Source of the DNA: Desulfovibrio sp. ZJ209
GTDB taxonomy: Bacteria > Desulfobacterota > Desulfovibrionia > Desulfovibrionales > Desulfovibrionaceae
NCBI RefSeq assembly: GCF_011039135.1
Contig: NZ_JAAKEJ010000001.1
Coordinates: forward strand, 806,001-870,000
Reading direction: 5' to 3'
Length of the DNA stretch: 64,000 nucleotides
Shown: positions 26,525 through 36,778 of the stretch, piece after piece
Layout: every line of letters starts with the position of its first letter
Position numbering within the stretch: the first letter of the stretch is position 1
Made by a program: the position numbers and the translations under genes
Notes under the pieces: generated by a model
Told to the model about the DNA's origin: nothing
What the model saw: only the letters and a program-made list of their open reading frames with translations
Database searches by the model: none

Positions 26525-26630
26525 AATCGAAGGAGAACGCCCCCGGGCTTCTCCCTCAAGGAGCGGGCACGGCGCTGTCCGCCGAGGCCGGTTCCGGCGC
26601 AATCGCCGCCACTAACCCAAGGAGAGTACC

Positions 26631-26966
26631 ATGGTCGAAGAACTTACTGACGCCACGTTTGCGAACGCCATGAAGAGCGACATCCCGGTCTTTATCGATT
26701 TCTGGGCGCCTTGGTGCGGCCCGTGCCGGGCCATGGCCCCGATCATTGAGGAGGTGTCCAAGGAATATGAAGGCCGCGTTCGCTTCTACAAGATGAATGT
26801 GGATGAAAACCCCGCCACGCCCACCCAGTACGGCGTGCGCGCCATCCCCACCATGGTGCTCATCAAGGGTGGCGACACGGTGGAGCAGGTCACGGGCGCC
26901 ATCACCAAGGACGCCCTCAAGAAGATGGTTGATTCCAAGGCTTTGCCTAATGAAGGCGTTGCCTAA
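26631..26966 (+). CDS. trxA: thioredoxin
   Basis: 111 aa cytoplasmic disulfide reductant with the active site FWAPWCGPCRAM near residue 28 and the cis-Pro region VRAIPTMVLIKGG. Family length is normal. AAGGAG lies six bases before the ATG. The stop overlaps the first base of trxB, so thioredoxin and its reductase are made together. Confidence 0.97.
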   Translation: MVEELTDATFANAMKSDIPVFIDFWAPWCGPCRAMAPIIEEVSKEYEGRVRFYKMNVDENPATPTQYGVRAIPTMVLIKGGDTVEQVTGAITKDALKKMVDSKALPNEGVA

Positions 26967-27892
26967 TGTATGACGCCGTTATCGTTGGTGCTGGTCCTGC
27001 CGGCATAACGGCTGCCCTCTACCTGGCCCGCTCCGGCTGTTCGGTGCTCCTTTTCGAGAACCTGACGCCGGGCGGCCAGGTGCTGCTGACGGAAAAACTG
27101 GAGAATTACCCCGGTTATCCGCAGGGCATCAAGGGCTATGAGCTGGCGGATCAGTTTGCGGCCCATCTGGCTGACCTGAACTCCATCGAGCGCCCCCAGG
27201 GCGAGGTGAGTTCCATCACCGGCAAAGCCGGGGATTTCACCATCAAGGCCGAGGCGGGCGAGGACGAGTACCACGCCCGCGTTGTCCTCGTGTGCTCGGG
27301 CGCGCGCCACCGCACGCTCGGCCTGGAGAAGGAAGACACCTTCATCGGGCGCGGCGTTTCGTATTGCGCCATCTGTGACGGCAACTTCTACCGCAATCAG
27401 GTGGTGGCCGTGGCGGGCGGCGGCAATTCGGCCCTGGAAGAGACGCTGTATCTTGCCAACATCGCGTCCAAGGTGCACCTCATCCACCGCCGCAACGCTT
27501 TCAGGGGCTACCAGATCTATCAGGACAGGATCGCCGCCAATGACAAGGTGGAAGTGCACCTGAGCACCGTTATCGAGGCGTTGGAGGGCGAAAAGGAACT
27601 CACCGGCCTTGCCCTGAAAAATGTGGTGACGGGCTCGCAGGAGATCCTGCCGGTGCATGGCCTGTTCATCTATGTGGGCTTTATCCCCCAGACAGGCTTC
27701 CTCCCCGAGGCCGTGGAGCGGGATCATCAGGGCTTTCTGGTGACGGATACGGAAATGCGCACCAATGTGCCGGGCATCTTCGCCGCGGGCGACATCCGCT
27801 CCAAGCTCTGCCGCCAGGTCATCACCGCTGCCGGCGACGGCGCGACCGCCGCGCAGGCGGCATTCGTCTTTCTGGAACAGCTCGATGGCTAA
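26966..27892 (+). CDS. trxB: thioredoxin-disulfide reductase
   Basis: 308 aa FAD/NADPH enzyme that reduces thioredoxin. FAD-binding [17 protein letters not shown] is at the N-terminus, the redox pair is in [14 protein letters not shown], the NADPH site is [17 protein letters not shown], and [11 protein letters not shown] closes the FAD domain. The redox motif reads CAIC where CATC is common. It overlaps trxA by one base and bamD by eight. Confidence 0.96.
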   Translation: MYDAVIVGAGPAGITAALYLARSGCSVLLFENLTPGGQVLLTEKLENYPGYPQGIKGYELADQFAAHLADLNSIERPQGEVSSITGKAGDFTIKAEAGEDEYHARVVLVCSGARHRTLGLEKEDTFIGRGVSYCAICDGNFYRNQVVAVAGGGNSALEETLYLANIASKVHLIHRRNAFRGYQIYQDRIAANDKVEVHLSTVIEALEGEKELTGLALKNVVTGSQEILPVHGLFIYVGFIPQTGFLPEAVERDHQGFLVTDTEMRTNVPGIFAAGDIRSKLCRQVITAAGDGATAAQAAFVFLEQLDG

Positions 27893-28616
27893 AAAACTGC
27901 TCCGCTGCCTTCTGTTGGCCCTCTCGCTCGGCGCGCTCGCCGGCTGCGGCATCATAGACATGCTCTATCTGCCGCCGGCCGAAGATACCGCCCAGGAGAT
28001 CTTTGAAGCGGCCAACGATGCCATGAGCGAAAAGAACTATGTGCGCGCGGTGGAGCTGTACAACAAGCTGCGCGACAACTACCCCTTCAGCCCCTACACC
28101 ATCGACGCGGAGCTCTCCCTCGGCGACGCCTACTTCCTCGATGAGGAGTATGACCTCGCCGCGGAGACCTACAAGGACTTTGAGGCCCTCCATCCGCGTC
28201 ACGAGGCGATGCCCTATGTGCTCTACCAGACGGGCATGTCGCTTTTGAAACAGTTCCGCTCCATCGACCGCGCCACCACGGAGCTGCAGGAGGCCTATGA
28301 CTGCTTCAGCCGCCTCCAGCAGTCCTACCCCGATTCGCCCTATGCCAAGAGCGCCGAAGAAAACATGCTGACCTGCCGCAAGCTCATGGCCGAGCATGAG
28401 CTCTATATCGCGGATGTCTTCTGGCATATGGGCAAGTACGGCCCCGCGTGGCGGCGCTACGAGTTCGTCGCGGACAACTTCAAGGATGTGCCCGAGGTGG
28501 CGGAGCACGCCAAGGAAAAGAGCATCGCCGCCTACCACAAGTACCGTTCCGAAGTGGCCGCCGAGACGCGCGAAAAGCGCCAGGGCTCCTGGAAGAACTG
28601 GTTCACCTGGCTCTAG
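27885..28616 (+). CDS. bamD: outer membrane protein assembly factor BamD (lipoprotein)
   Basis: 243 aa. The signal peptide ends in the lipobox LAGC (cleavage before Cys at about residue 21), so it is an outer-membrane lipoprotein. Then come TPR-like repeats typical of BamD/Com[67 protein letters not shown] and [11 protein letters not shown]. It serves the Bam complex that folds outer-membrane beta-barrels. The start lies eight bases inside trxB. A strong terminator follows. Confidence 0.92.
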   Translation: MAKKLLRCLLLALSLGALAGCGIIDMLYLPPAEDTAQEIFEAANDAMSEKNYVRAVELYNKLRDNYPFSPYTIDAELSLGDAYFLDEEYDLAAETYKDFEALHPRHEAMPYVLYQTGMSLLKQFRSIDRATTELQEAYDCFSRLQQSYPDSPYAKSAEENMLTCRKLMAEHELYIADVFWHMGKYGPAWRRYEFVADNFKDVPEVAEHAKEKSIAAYHKYRSEVAAETREKRQGSWKNWFTWL

Positions 28617-28644
28617 CGGCGAGGAACATGGGCTGAAAAGATGC

Positions 28645-28679
28645 AAAAGGGCTGCCGGCAAGACCGGCAGCCCTTTTCT
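28645..28679 (+). terminator. Rho-independent terminator after bamD
   Basis: Fourteen-base perfect stem AAAAGGGCTGCCGG / CCGGCAGCCCTTTT with a five-base loop; the stem itself supplies the T run. It can work in both directions. Confidence 0.85.
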
Positions 28680-28782
28680 GTCCTGAGGCGTGGCCGAGGC
28701 CCAAACTTGCGGCAGGCTCCTGCGCCCGCGCACCCTACGGCGCCCCCGGTCCGCGCCCGTGGCGCAAAAAACAAGCCTGCGC

Positions 28783-29187
28783 CTATAAGCTGGCGTACTC
28801 CTCGTCACCCACGGGCTCGAGCCATTCGGTGGAGGCATCCTTGCCCGGCACCTCCACCGCGAGATGCACGAACCAACTGTCTTTTGCCGCGCCGTGCCAG
28901 TGCTTGACATTGGCCGGAATGACCACCACATCCCCGGCGCGCAGTTCCTGGGCCGGCTTGCCCCATTCCTGGTACCAGCCCCGGCCCCAGGTGCAGAGCA
29001 GGATCTGCCCGCCCTTCTCAGCCGCACGATGGATGTGCCAGTTATTGCGGCACCCGGGTTCAAAGGTGACATTGCCGATGGGGAGGCCGTCCCTCGTCAG
29101 CATGTTCAGGTAACTCTGCCCCTGAAAAAATTGCCCGTACGGATTGACTTCCCCCCGCTTGAAGGGCCCCATGGCTGGTTCTGGCAT
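28783..29187 (-). CDS. cupin domain-containing protein
   Basis: 134 aa single cupin barrel. Motif 1 is FEPGCRNNWHIHRAAEKGGQILLCTWGRGW, with two His and a later Gln where Glu is common, and motif 2 is VVVIPANVKHWHGAAKDSWFVHLAVE, with the metal-binding His. Similar small cupins annotated near carboxymuconolactone decarboxylases are reductase- or isomerase-like, but the substrate here is unknown. Monocistronic, convergent with bamD. Confidence 0.88.
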   Translation of the reverse strand: MPEPAMGPFKRGEVNPYGQFFQGQSYLNMLTRDGLPIGNVTFEPGCRNNWHIHRAAEKGGQILLCTWGRGWYQEWGKPAQELRAGDVVVIPANVKHWHGAAKDSWFVHLAVEVPGKDASTEWLEPVGDEEYASL

Positions 29188-29425
29188 CTGTCTGTCCTTG
29201 CTGTTTCCGGGTTCAGGCGTTCTGGCGGCACAGGCCGGCGACGCCCAGATTGTTCAAGTACCACATTAAAAACGCCGGGCGGCAGACAACGCCCCGCGCG
29301 TCCGCCGCCCGTCCCGACGCCCGCTTCCGGGCGTCCCCCTTCCTTTCTCCCCCAAAGTCCCTGCAAGCCCGCGCTGGCTCCCCGGCCTGTGCCGAGGCCG
29401 CGCCGCGGGCGGCCGCACACGGGCC

Positions 29426-29908
29426 TTAAGCAGGGACGAAATCGATGCTGCCGAGCAGGTGGTCCAGGTCCAGCAGGATGAGCAGCCGGTTGTCCAGCTT
29501 GCCGATGCCGCGGATATATTCGGAGCCGATGCCCGCCACCACCGGCGGCGGATCTTCCACTGTGCTTTCGGGGATGCGCAGCACCTCGGAAACGCCGTCC
29601 ACGAGAAAGCCCACGATCTTCTGTTCCAGCTCCATGACCACGATGCGGGTGTTGCTGTCGGGCTTGTGCGCGGCCTTGTTGAAGCGCGTGCGCATGTTGA
29701 TGACGGGAATAACCTTGCCGCGCAGGTTGATGACGCCCTCGATGAATTCCGGCGCGCGGGGCACCATGGTGATCTGCATCAGGCGGATGATCTCCTGCAC
29801 GGCGAGGATGTCCACCCCGAACTCCTCCTCGCCGATGCGGAAGGTGACGAGCTGGATGAGGTCGTCGTCATGCGGATCATGGCCCGGGGACGTGGCAACC
29901 TGAGTCAT
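29426..29908 (-). CDS. cheW: chemotaxis coupling protein CheW
   Basis: 160 aa from the ATG at 29908, preceded by GGAGG. Single CheW domain: LIQLVTFRIGEEEFGVDILAVQEIIR, FIEGVINLRGKVIPVINMRTRF and IVGFLVDGVSEVLRI. CheW links methyl-accepting receptors to the CheA kinase. No other chemotaxis gene is in the window, so this is an isolated adaptor. The 238 bp between it and the cupin gene shows no recognised feature. Confidence 0.95.
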   Translation of the reverse strand: MTQVATSPGHDPHDDDLIQLVTFRIGEEEFGVDILAVQEIIRLMQITMVPRAPEFIEGVINLRGKVIPVINMRTRFNKAAHKPDSNTRIVVMELEQKIVGFLVDGVSEVLRIPESTVEDPPPVVAGIGSEYIRGIGKLDNRLLILLDLDHLLGSIDFVPA

Positions 29909-29992
29909 GGCATATCCTCCTTGCGCGGCGCATGCGCCGCCCCCTTGTGCCTCACTTATCGGCACTCTCCAAAAAAACTTAGTACCCGGGGC

Positions 29993-32041
29993 TCACTCTG
30001 CCGCGTGCGCCGCCCCGAGCCCGAGGAGCTTGCGCCAGCGGGGCAATGCCGCATCAAGGTTCAGGTATTCCCCCGGCAGCGCGGGCGTGGCGGGCACGGC
30101 CAGATGGCGGCGCACATCCTCTGGCGTGGCCGTGCGCGCGAGGCCCGGCACATCCTGGAGCGGGCAGAGGTCAAAATCGTCCCGCGGCATCATGACCATG
30201 AGCGCAAGGCCCTTGAGCGCGGCCTCGAGGGCAGCGGTGGTGGAATTGGAAGTCCACACCATGACGCCCGGGGCGAGCGCCAGCGCCAGCGGCGCGCTGC
30301 TGATGCGCACCTTTTCGGCATCGGCGCCGAGCAGGCCACGCAACATGTCCTCCACCGGGAGATATGGATGCGGCTTGACGGTGATGTTCCAGCCCTCGAG
30401 GAGCCCCTGCTGGTAACAGCGGGCGAACAGGCGCAGGTGGGCTTCGGTCTCGTCCCTGAAAAAGCTCGTGAGCAGGAGCAGGCGAGGGCCGTGACGGCCG
30501 TCCACCGGCTCGCCCGCTTGCGGCGGCAGGGCTTCTTCCTTCGGGGGGGCGCTTGGCTTGTGCTGCGCCAGATAGAGGTAGCGCAGGGCCTCCACCTCGC
30601 CGAGGCGCGCGGGGGGCATGCCCGCCTCGAGCCACTGGCGGCAGGCCGAGCGGCCGTTGCCCTCGATGGCCTCGGGCTGGAACAGGGCGCAATCGGGCGC
30701 GCTGAAGGTGCGCGGATCATCGAAATAGCGGAAGTCCGTGGGCCGGATGCTGGAATGCTGCGCCCCGATGACCGGGCCCGGGGCCACAGGCTGCGCAGCC
30801 CCGGATGCGGCTTCGGGCGCTCCGGCCCGCGCCGCGCCCCTGAGGCGCATGGCCGTGGTAAGCATGCGCTCCCATGGGCAATTCTCCAGCGGAAAGAGCG
30901 TCCAGCGCTGCGGTCCGCACCATGCCGCATAGCGCAGGAAGGCCCGCTGTTGCAGGCAGCGCTCAAGCGCGCGCCAGCCGCGGAACGATTCGGCCCAGTC
31001 ATCCTTGGCATAGCGCCAGAAATTGAGCTTCGAGCCTGCAAAATGGCATGCGGCAGCCGCCTGTGCCTCAATGCGCCGGCACGCCCGGGAAAGACGGCGC
31101 CAGCGCCCGAGGGCCGCCCAAAGGTCGCCTGTGGCGAGGAATTCCTCAAGGTAGTGGAAAGAGAGGCCGTCTTTCCCGGTCTTGCGGAAGAGGTCGCGCA
31201 GCTTGAGGCATTGGGCGAAACTGAGCTCCGGCGAGGGGAAGCGGATGAAAAGCCAGCGCACGAAATGGCCGCCTTGGGGATATTCCCGGCGGGCGCAGGC
31301 ATTGAGCGCATCGTGCAGCCCCTCCCAGTAGCGGGAGCGGAAACGCCCGCGGGCCGCGGCCTGCAAGTCCACGTTGGGGAAATAGGTCACGATGGTGCCG
31401 GCGAGCCGCTCCCCTCCTGCCGGAACCCGCGCCGGCTGCGCGCCGGCAAAGTTGAGGTGCCGGCGTACCTTCCACCACCAGTGGGCATAGCGCGCAAGCC
31501 CCCGCAGCGGCGCTGGCATGAGGCCATACAGGCGCCGCGCGAGCGGGATTTCCTCATGCTCCGGGGCTGTGCCGCCGGCAGCGGCCGAAAACTGCCGCCC
31601 CGTGGCCGCGCAAAGTTCAGCCAGGGTGGCGCGCAAGCGCTGATCGCCGCCCACAAGGTGCAGGGCGGCGCAGCCTTCCGCATCCATAAGCCGCTCGAGG
31701 CAGCGCAACTTGTAGATGGTATAGAGCTGGGGCGTCATCTTGGGATGGCGCTCGTAGAGCAGGGAGCACCACCACATGGAGGGTTCCTCGCCGCAGCGCA
31801 GCCAGTCCTGAAGTTCGCGCGCCGGGCCAGTCCCCATTTTTACGGGGAGGCGCCCCATGTCGTAGGCCCAGGCCATATGCTCGGCCCGGATGGCGAGCAG
31901 TTCGCCATGCAGCCGCTCGGGGATGGAGACGACGCCGGGCGCGCTTTCCCAGTCATCCCAAAGGGCGACAAGCGTGTCCGCGTCCTGTGTGGCGCCGGCC
32001 GGGGCAACGCCCAGGCCCGTCTGGACGACAAGGCACTTCAC
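29993..32041 (-). CDS. putative surface carbohydrate biosynthesis protein (TIGR04326-like)
   Basis: 682 aa, cytoplasmic. It resembles large surface-carbohydrate proteins of the TIGR04326 type: the segment [22 protein letters not shown], then [24 protein letters not shown] and [15 protein letters not shown] (a KPHP motif as in GT-B transferases), then a [17 protein letters not shown] loop. The family call is from memory and is moderate. It probably acts as a glycosyltransferase-like enzyme on LPS or capsule precursors. GTG start; GTGA overlap with the mtnA stop indicates coupling, though the functions look unrelated. Confidence 0.6.
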   Translation of the reverse strand: MKCLVVQTGLGVAPAGATQDADTLVALWDDWESAPGVVSIPERLHGELLAIRAEHMAWAYDMGRLPVKMGTGPARELQDWLRCGEEPSMWWCSLLYERHPKMTPQLYTIYKLRCLERLMDAEGCAALHLVGGDQRLRATLAELCAATGRQFSAAAGGTAPEHEEIPLARRLYGLMPAPLRGLARYAHWWWKVRRHLNFAGAQPARVPAGGERLAGTIVTYFPNVDLQAAARGRFRSRYWEGLHDALNACARREYPQGGHFVRWLFIRFPSPELSFAQCLKLRDLFRKTGKDGLSFHYLEEFLATGDLWAALGRWRRLSRACRRIEAQAAAACHFAGSKLNFWRYAKDDWAESFRGWRALERCLQQRAFLRYAAWCGPQRWTLFPLENCPWERMLTTAMRLRGAARAGAPEAASGAAQPVAPGPVIGAQHSSIRPTDFRYFDDPRTFSAPDCALFQPEAIEGNGRSACRQWLEAGMPPARLGEVEALRYLYLAQHKPSAPPKEEALPPQAGEPVDGRHGPRLLLLTSFFRDETEAHLRLFARCYQQGLLEGWNITVKPHPYLPVEDMLRGLLGADAEKVRISSAPLALALAPGVMVWTSNSTTAALEAALKGLALMVMMPRDDFDLCPLQDVPGLARTATPEDVRRHLAVPATPALPGEYLNLDAALPRWRKLLGLGAAHAAE

Positions 32042-33105
32042 GAGCGCTCCTCGCCCGTTGCCAAGGCCTTGGCGATCGCCTCGCCATAGGGCGCGCGGAG
32101 GACGCCCGCCTCGGTGATGATGGCGCTGATGAACGCGCCCGGGGTGACATCAAAGGCGAAATTGTACACGGGCACGCCTTCGGGGGTGATGCGCCGGGCG
32201 CCTATGTGGGTGACTTCCTCCGCCGGGCGCTCCTCGATGGGGATGGCGGCGCCGTCCGGCGTGGCGGCGTCGATGGTGGAGAGCGGCGCCGCCACATAGA
32301 AGGGCACCTGAAAATGCTTCGCCAGGATGGCGACGCCCAGGGTGCCAATCTTGTTGGCCGTGTCGCCGTTGGCCGCGATGCGGTCCGCGCCCACCACCAC
32401 GGCCTGCACCATCCCCCGGCTCATGAGGTGGGCGCAGGCATTGTCGCAGGCCACCGTCACGGAAATGCCGTCGCTCGCGAGCTCCCACGCGGTGAGCCGC
32501 GCGCCCTGAAGAAAAGGCCGCGTTTCGTCAGCGATGACGCTGATATGCTTGCCCTCTTCCAACGCCGCGCGGATGACGCCGAGCGCCGTGCCGTAGCCGG
32601 CCGTGGCCAGGGCCCCGGCATTGCAGTGAGTCAATACCGTGTCGCCGTCATGCAGGAGCGCGGCCCCGTGGCGCCCGAGGCAACGGCACAGGGTTTCGTC
32701 CTCCCGCTGGAGGGCCAATGCCTCGCGCTCGAAGAGCGCCGCCACAGCAGGCAGAGGCAACGGCCCGGCACTTTCCGCCGCGCGCCAGGCGCGACGCATG
32801 CGTTCCACGGCCCAGCGCAGGTTGACGGCCGTGGGCCGCGCCTGCGCGATGCGGTCGAGATCCCCCTCAAGGCGCCGGCGCCCGGCTTCCGTGTCTTCGG
32901 CAGCCACGCCCCGCGCGGCCAAGGCGCAGCCAAAGGCCGCGGTCACGCCGATGGCTGGCGCGCCGCGCACCACCATTGTCTTGAGGGCTGCGATAACGTC
33001 ATCCGGCGTCACGCAGCCGACATCCGCCTCCACTTCCGGCAGCTTGCGCTGGTCGAGCAGGTGGAGCGCCCCTGCTTCCCCATCAAAACGGATATGGCTG
33101 TTCAC
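32038..33105 (-). CDS. mtnA: S-methyl-5-thioribose-1-phosphate isomerase
   Basis: 355 aa aldose-ketose isomerase of methionine salvage, which converts methylthioribose-1-P to methylthioribulose-1-P. Landmarks are [20 protein letters not shown] [15 protein letters not shown] near residue 45, the catalytic Cys in [19 protein letters not shown], and the catalytic Asp in [22 protein letters not shown] start. No other salvage gene lies in the window. The end overlaps the next gene (GTGA). Confidence 0.94.
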   Translation of the reverse strand: MNSHIRFDGEAGALHLLDQRKLPEVEADVGCVTPDDVIAALKTMVVRGAPAIGVTAAFGCALAARGVAAEDTEAGRRRLEGDLDRIAQARPTAVNLRWAVERMRRAWRAAESAGPLPLPAVAALFEREALALQREDETLCRCLGRHGAALLHDGDTVLTHCNAGALATAGYGTALGVIRAALEEGKHISVIADETRPFLQGARLTAWELASDGISVTVACDNACAHLMSRGMVQAVVVGADRIAANGDTANKIGTLGVAILAKHFQVPFYVAAPLSTIDAATPDGAAIPIEERPAEEVTHIGARRITPEGVPVYNFAFDVTPGAFISAIITEAGVLRAPYGEAIAKALATGEERS

Positions 33106-33143
33106 TGGTTTTCCCTTGAAATCCGCGTCTTCCGCGCCCGCCG

Positions 33144-33680
33144 TTATTGCCGGCGCGCCAGGTCGCGCAGAGGCGCCATGCGCGGGTCGTCGAGGCCGCG
33201 CTCACAGCCGCATTCCCCCTCGTTGAGGTTGGCGCCGCACACCGGGCACAGGCCCTTGCATTCCTCCTTGCAGAGGGGCGCCACGGGCAGCGAAAGCATG
33301 AACTGCTCCCAGCAGACGGCGGCGAGGTCGAGCATGGGAGCGTGCCGGTCATAGACCACGTGGCTCGCGTCGTCCGGGGCGGCGCCGGGGGCCCTTTCCT
33401 CCGGGGGGATGTCCTCGAATTCGTCGAAGCGGGTGTCGATGGTCACCCCGGCGTCCTCGGCGCAGCGGTTGCACGGCAGCACCACCTCCCCGGTGAGGCT
33501 GCCGCGCACAAGGCAGCCTTCCTCGGCGGGCATCACGGTGAGCCGGGCCACAAGCGGCTTCTCGATGCGGCACTCCATGTGGAATTCGTGCAGCGGCGCG
33601 AGCCATATCTCCTGGTCGTCCAGGGTGAATTCCTTGCCGTCGGGCGGGAGGTCGTTGATGGAAACAAGGTATTTGCGCAT
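33144..33680 (-). CDS. YceD/DUF177 family protein
   Basis: 178 aa from the ATG at 33680 (GAGGG upstream). It shows the DUF177 layout with two Cys pairs: LPCNRCAED in the middle and [22 protein letters not shown] near the C-terminus, probably a zinc site. The family is associated with 23S rRNA accumulation and usually lies directly before rpmF; here mtnA follows instead and no L32 gene is seen. Confidence 0.9.
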   Translation of the reverse strand: MRKYLVSINDLPPDGKEFTLDDQEIWLAPLHEFHMECRIEKPLVARLTVMPAEEGCLVRGSLTGEVVLPCNRCAEDAGVTIDTRFDEFEDIPPEERAPGAAPDDASHVVYDRHAPMLDLAAVCWEQFMLSLPVAPLCKEECKGLCPVCGANLNEGECGCERGLDDPRMAPLRDLARRQ

Positions 33681-33738
33681 GGTTCCCTCGTTGTATGGGG
33701 CGCGTCGGGCGCCCTCATTTTGGTTCAGCAGTAGCCGT

Positions 33739-34389
33739 TCACTGGCCGGTGGCGAGCAGGGCCACGGCGAGCCCAAGGAAAACGAGGCCGGCCAGCCGGT
33801 TGATGAGTATCTGCCCGCGGCGCGAGGCGTTGAAACGCCGCGCGAGCCTGCCCCCCAGGAGCGCCACGGAAAAAAAGACCAATAGCGTCGCCAGGATGAA
33901 GAGCGCCCCGAGCAGCACCACCTGCAGCGGGATGCTGCCGCGCTCAGGTTCGCAGAATTGGGGCAAAAAAGCCAGAAAGAAGAGGCAGACCTTGGGGTTG
34001 GTCACGTTCATGAGGATGCCGCGCCGGTAGAGCGCGCCATAGCCGGGAAAGGACGCCGCGCCGCCCGCATCGTCCGCGCCCTCGGGCACGCGCGCGAGGG
34101 CCGCGCCGGAGCGGAAGGCGAGCCACGCGAGATAGAGCAGGTAGCAGGCGCCCAGGATCTTGAGCACCCAGAACGCGGTCGGCGAACTGCGGAAAATCAC
34201 GGCCACGCCCAAGGCGACGGCCGTGGTGTGGAAGCAGAGGCCGGTCGCGAGGCCCAGCGTCGTGACCATGCCCGCCGCCGCGCCGTAGAGCGCCGACTGC
34301 GTGAGCACGAAGATATTATCGGGCCCGGGCGCGATGGAAAGCACCAGCGCCGCCGCAAAAAAGGCGCCCGCCACCTCCGGGCTCAGCAT
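33739..34389 (-). CDS. LysE/RhtB family amino-acid exporter
   Basis: 216 aa inner-membrane protein with about six hydrophobic segments. The signature SIAPGPDNIFVLTQSALYG near the N-terminus and LMNVTNPKVCLFFLAFLPQF in the middle are typical of the LysE/RhtB family, which exports amino acids such as homoserine, threonine or lysine. Substrate not predictable. The ATG at 34389 lies within the last codons of the GIY-YIG gene. Confidence 0.92.
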   Translation of the reverse strand: MLSPEVAGAFFAAALVLSIAPGPDNIFVLTQSALYGAAAGMVTTLGLATGLCFHTTAVALGVAVIFRSSPTAFWVLKILGACYLLYLAWLAFRSGAALARVPEGADDAGGAASFPGYGALYRRGILMNVTNPKVCLFFLAFLPQFCEPERGSIPLQVVLLGALFILATLLVFFSVALLGGRLARRFNASRRGQILINRLAGLVFLGLAVALLATGQ

Positions 34390-34688
34390 GGCGCATGCCC
34401 CGCGCCGGCGCTTCCAACGCAAAAGAAAAGGCGCTTTTCCGCGCGCGGGCGCGCCTTGACGGCCCGCTCCAGCCTGAGCGCCGTGGGCCTGTCCACGCAG
34501 GCGAGGCTCGCGGCCAGGCGAACCGGGCGCCTCCCGCGGGTATAGCGCGCCCCGCCCGGCAGGAGCCCGTTGTGCTGCGCCACGCGGCGTGCAAGGTCAC
34601 AGGTGATGCCGCAATAGAGCGTACCGTCGCGGCACTCCAGCAGGTAGACATACCAGGGCGCGCCTTTAAGCGTTGCGGAAGCCTTCAT
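34383..34688 (-). CDS. GIY-YIG nuclease family protein (YhbQ-like)
   Basis: 101 aa, a minimal GIY-YIG domain: WYVYLLECRDGTLYCGIT supplies the paired motif, followed by DLARRVAQHN with the catalytic Arg and RRPVRLAAS. Stand-alone proteins of this type act on DNA in repair or are of unknown role. The start overlaps the end of the upstream membrane-protein gene by four bases and its end overlaps the LysE gene. Confidence 0.88.
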   Translation of the reverse strand: MKASATLKGAPWYVYLLECRDGTLYCGITCDLARRVAQHNGLLPGGARYTRGRRPVRLAASLACVDRPTALRLERAVKARPRAEKRLFFCVGSAGAGHAPC

Positions 34689-35197
34689 CCGTTGAACCCG
34701 CCCGCCAGCCATGCGGTGAGCATGAACGAAACGAACCAGTTGCCGAGCCGCCACGCCCAGGGATTGGGCGGCCGCCCCTCCACGAGCCTGCGCATGGAGC
34801 GGATGGTGCCCGCGATGCTGCCGGCGAGATGGAACACGACGAAGCCGATGCCCGCCAGCAGCCCGAACTGCGACACGCAGACAAAAAAGAGCGCGAAGGT
34901 GACGCAGGGCGCGAGGCAGCCAGCGCCGTCCGCCCCCGTGGCCGTCCAGACGCGGCCAAAACCCGCGCCATTGCCGAACGTGCCGCCCATGCGGTAGAAG
35001 CGCGCCCCGGATGCGGAGCCGTGGCGCCAGGGATCGCCGCCGGAGCCCCCTTGGCCGGCGCCAGACTGCGCGCGTCCGGCCGTGCGCTCTCCTTCATCGG
35101 CGCCGACTACCTCGGCATCGAAGACGCGGCCTTCATCCAGGCGCCTGCCCGGCGGCAGGCTGCCCTGGGCGCCATTTTCGTCATGATTGGGGGCCAT
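34685..35197 (-). CDS. hypothetical membrane protein
   Basis: 170 aa from the ATG at 35197. The first half is polar and Gly-rich (MAPNHDENGAQGSLPPGRRL... GSASGARFYRMGGTFGNGAG) and looks disordered. The second half has two to three hydrophobic segments (CVTFALFFVCVSQFGLLAGIGFVVFHLAGSIAGTI and FVSFMLTAWLAGG). No family recognised. It lies between glycerate kinase and the GIY-YIG gene on the same strand. Confidence 0.7.
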   Translation of the reverse strand: MAPNHDENGAQGSLPPGRRLDEGRVFDAEVVGADEGERTAGRAQSGAGQGGSGGDPWRHGSASGARFYRMGGTFGNGAGFGRVWTATGADGAGCLAPCVTFALFFVCVSQFGLLAGIGFVVFHLAGSIAGTIRSMRRLVEGRPPNPWAWRLGNWFVSFMLTAWLAGGFNG

Positions 35198-35254
35198 GCC
35201 ATTCCTCCGCGTGTGCACTTTGCTGGCCAGCAATGGGGTGCCGTTGCGCCGCCC

Positions 35255-36613
35255 TCATGCCGAAGCTCCCGCGCCGGGCGCCTCCACGAGCAGCGCGGCG
35301 AGATCCATCACATTGGTGCGCGTGGGCCCGGTAATCAGGAGGTCCCCGCCCGCAAGGAGCGCCGCGTTGCTGTCGTTCCTCTCCAAAAAGGCGAGCGCCG
35401 CCTCGCGGCCGCCCATGCGGGCCACGCTTTCGCCGTCGGCAAAGCCGCCAGCGGCATCCGTGGGGCCGTCCGTGCCGTCCGTGCCCGCAAATATGCCGCT
35501 GATGCCGGGGCTGCCCGCGAGCTCCAGAGCCGCGGCGAGGGCCATCTCCTGGTTGCGGCCGCCGAGGCCCTCGCCCGTGAGCGTCACCGTGGTCTCGCCG
35601 CCGGCCAGCAGGCAAAGGCCGCGGTCGCCGGGCTTGAGGCCGGCCGCCGCGCGCCGGGCCTCGGCCACGAGCCCGGCGGCGACCTCGCGCGCCTCGCCGG
35701 TGAGGCTGTCCGTCAGGATGCGCGCCGCGAGCCCCAGGGCCTCCGCCTTGGCGCAAGCGGCCTCCAGCGCCTGGCGGTTGGTGGCGGCGAGCACATTGCA
35801 GACATGCCCGAAGAGCGGGTCGCCGGGCTTGGGCGTTTCGGGGATGCGGCCCGCTGCCCCGGCCTCCAGGCGCTCGCGCGCCGGCGCGGGCACCCTGGAG
35901 AGGATCTGGAAGCGCTCCAAAATTTCCAGGCATTCGCCAAAAGTGCTCGGATCAGGCGAGGTGGGGCCCGAAGCGATGACATCCAGCGCGTCGCCCACCA
36001 CGTCGGAAACGATGATGGCGAGCACGTCGGCCCCGTTGGCGGCCGCGGCGAGCTGGCCGCCCCCGAGGAGGGAGAGGTGCTTGCGGACGGCATTGACTTC
36101 CTGGATGGTCGCGCCGCACTGGAGCAGCAGGGAGGTGGTCTCCTGCAGGTCGGCGAGGCTGAGGCCCGGGGCCGGCGCCGGGGTGAGCGCGCTGGCGCCC
36201 CCGGTGAGAAGGCAGATGAGCAGGTCCCCGGGGGCGCAGTCGCGGGCGATGTCAAGGATATGCGCCGCCGCCACCACGCCCGCCGCATCCGGCACCGGGT
36301 GCGCCGCCTGGTCGATGGTGATATGCGCGAGCGGCAGATGGTGGCCGTACTTGACGACCACGAAGCCCTCGGCGATGTGGGCCCCCAGAAGCTTTTCCAG
36401 CGCCTGCGCCATGGGGGCCGCGCCCTTGCCGGCGCCCACCACGCGCACGCGGCCATGGGTGAGATCCCAGCTGCGGCCCGCGGCCTCGAGCCTCTTGCCG
36501 CCGTCGGTGAGGCGCACATGCCGCGTCACCGCCGCATCCGGGGCCACCGCTGCCAAGGCCGCCGCAAAAATTTCCGTAAGTTGCTCCCGCTGCTTCTTCT
36601 GCGTGTCTGCCAT
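35255..36613 (-). CDS. glycerate 2-kinase (MOFRL family)
   Basis: 452 aa. An N-terminal DUF4147 domain (VVGAGKGAAPMAQALEKLLG, LLTGGASALTPAPAPGLSL, VNAVRKHLSLLGGGQLA) and a C-terminal MOFRL domain (LLAGGETTVTLTGEGLGGRNQEMALA and FAGTDGTDGPTDAAGG) identify the class-II glycerate kinase, which phosphorylates D-glycerate to 2-phosphoglycerate. Homologues are sometimes labelled hydroxypyruvate reductase (TtuD). SD lies close to the ATG. It stands divergent from a phosphoglycolate phosphatase, so both may serve two- and three-carbon acid metabolism. Confidence 0.9.
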   Translation of the reverse strand: MADTQKKQREQLTEIFAAALAAVAPDAAVTRHVRLTDGGKRLEAAGRSWDLTHGRVRVVGAGKGAAPMAQALEKLLGAHIAEGFVVVKYGHHLPLAHITIDQAAHPVPDAAGVVAAAHILDIARDCAPGDLLICLLTGGASALTPAPAPGLSLADLQETTSLLLQCGATIQEVNAVRKHLSLLGGGQLAAAANGADVLAIIVSDVVGDALDVIASGPTSPDPSTFGECLEILERFQILSRVPAPARERLEAGAAGRIPETPKPGDPLFGHVCNVLAATNRQALEAACAKAEALGLAARILTDSLTGEAREVAAGLVAEARRAAAGLKPGDRGLCLLAGGETTVTLTGEGLGGRNQEMALAAALELAGSPGISGIFAGTDGTDGPTDAAGGFADGESVARMGGREAALAFLERNDSNAALLAGGDLLITGPTRTNVMDLAALLVEAPGAGASA

Positions 36614-36778
36614 GGGCGCTCCTTTGCCTGAGTCTTGCTCCTTTCCACATACCAGAGACGGCCCCGCTTGTCATGGAACTTCCGCGGGCACCCCCGCCGG
36701 CCCCGGAGGCTTGGATTTTCCGCCGCCATGGACTATCCTCGCCCGAGCCACATCCGCGACACGTTCACAGGAGCCCGC

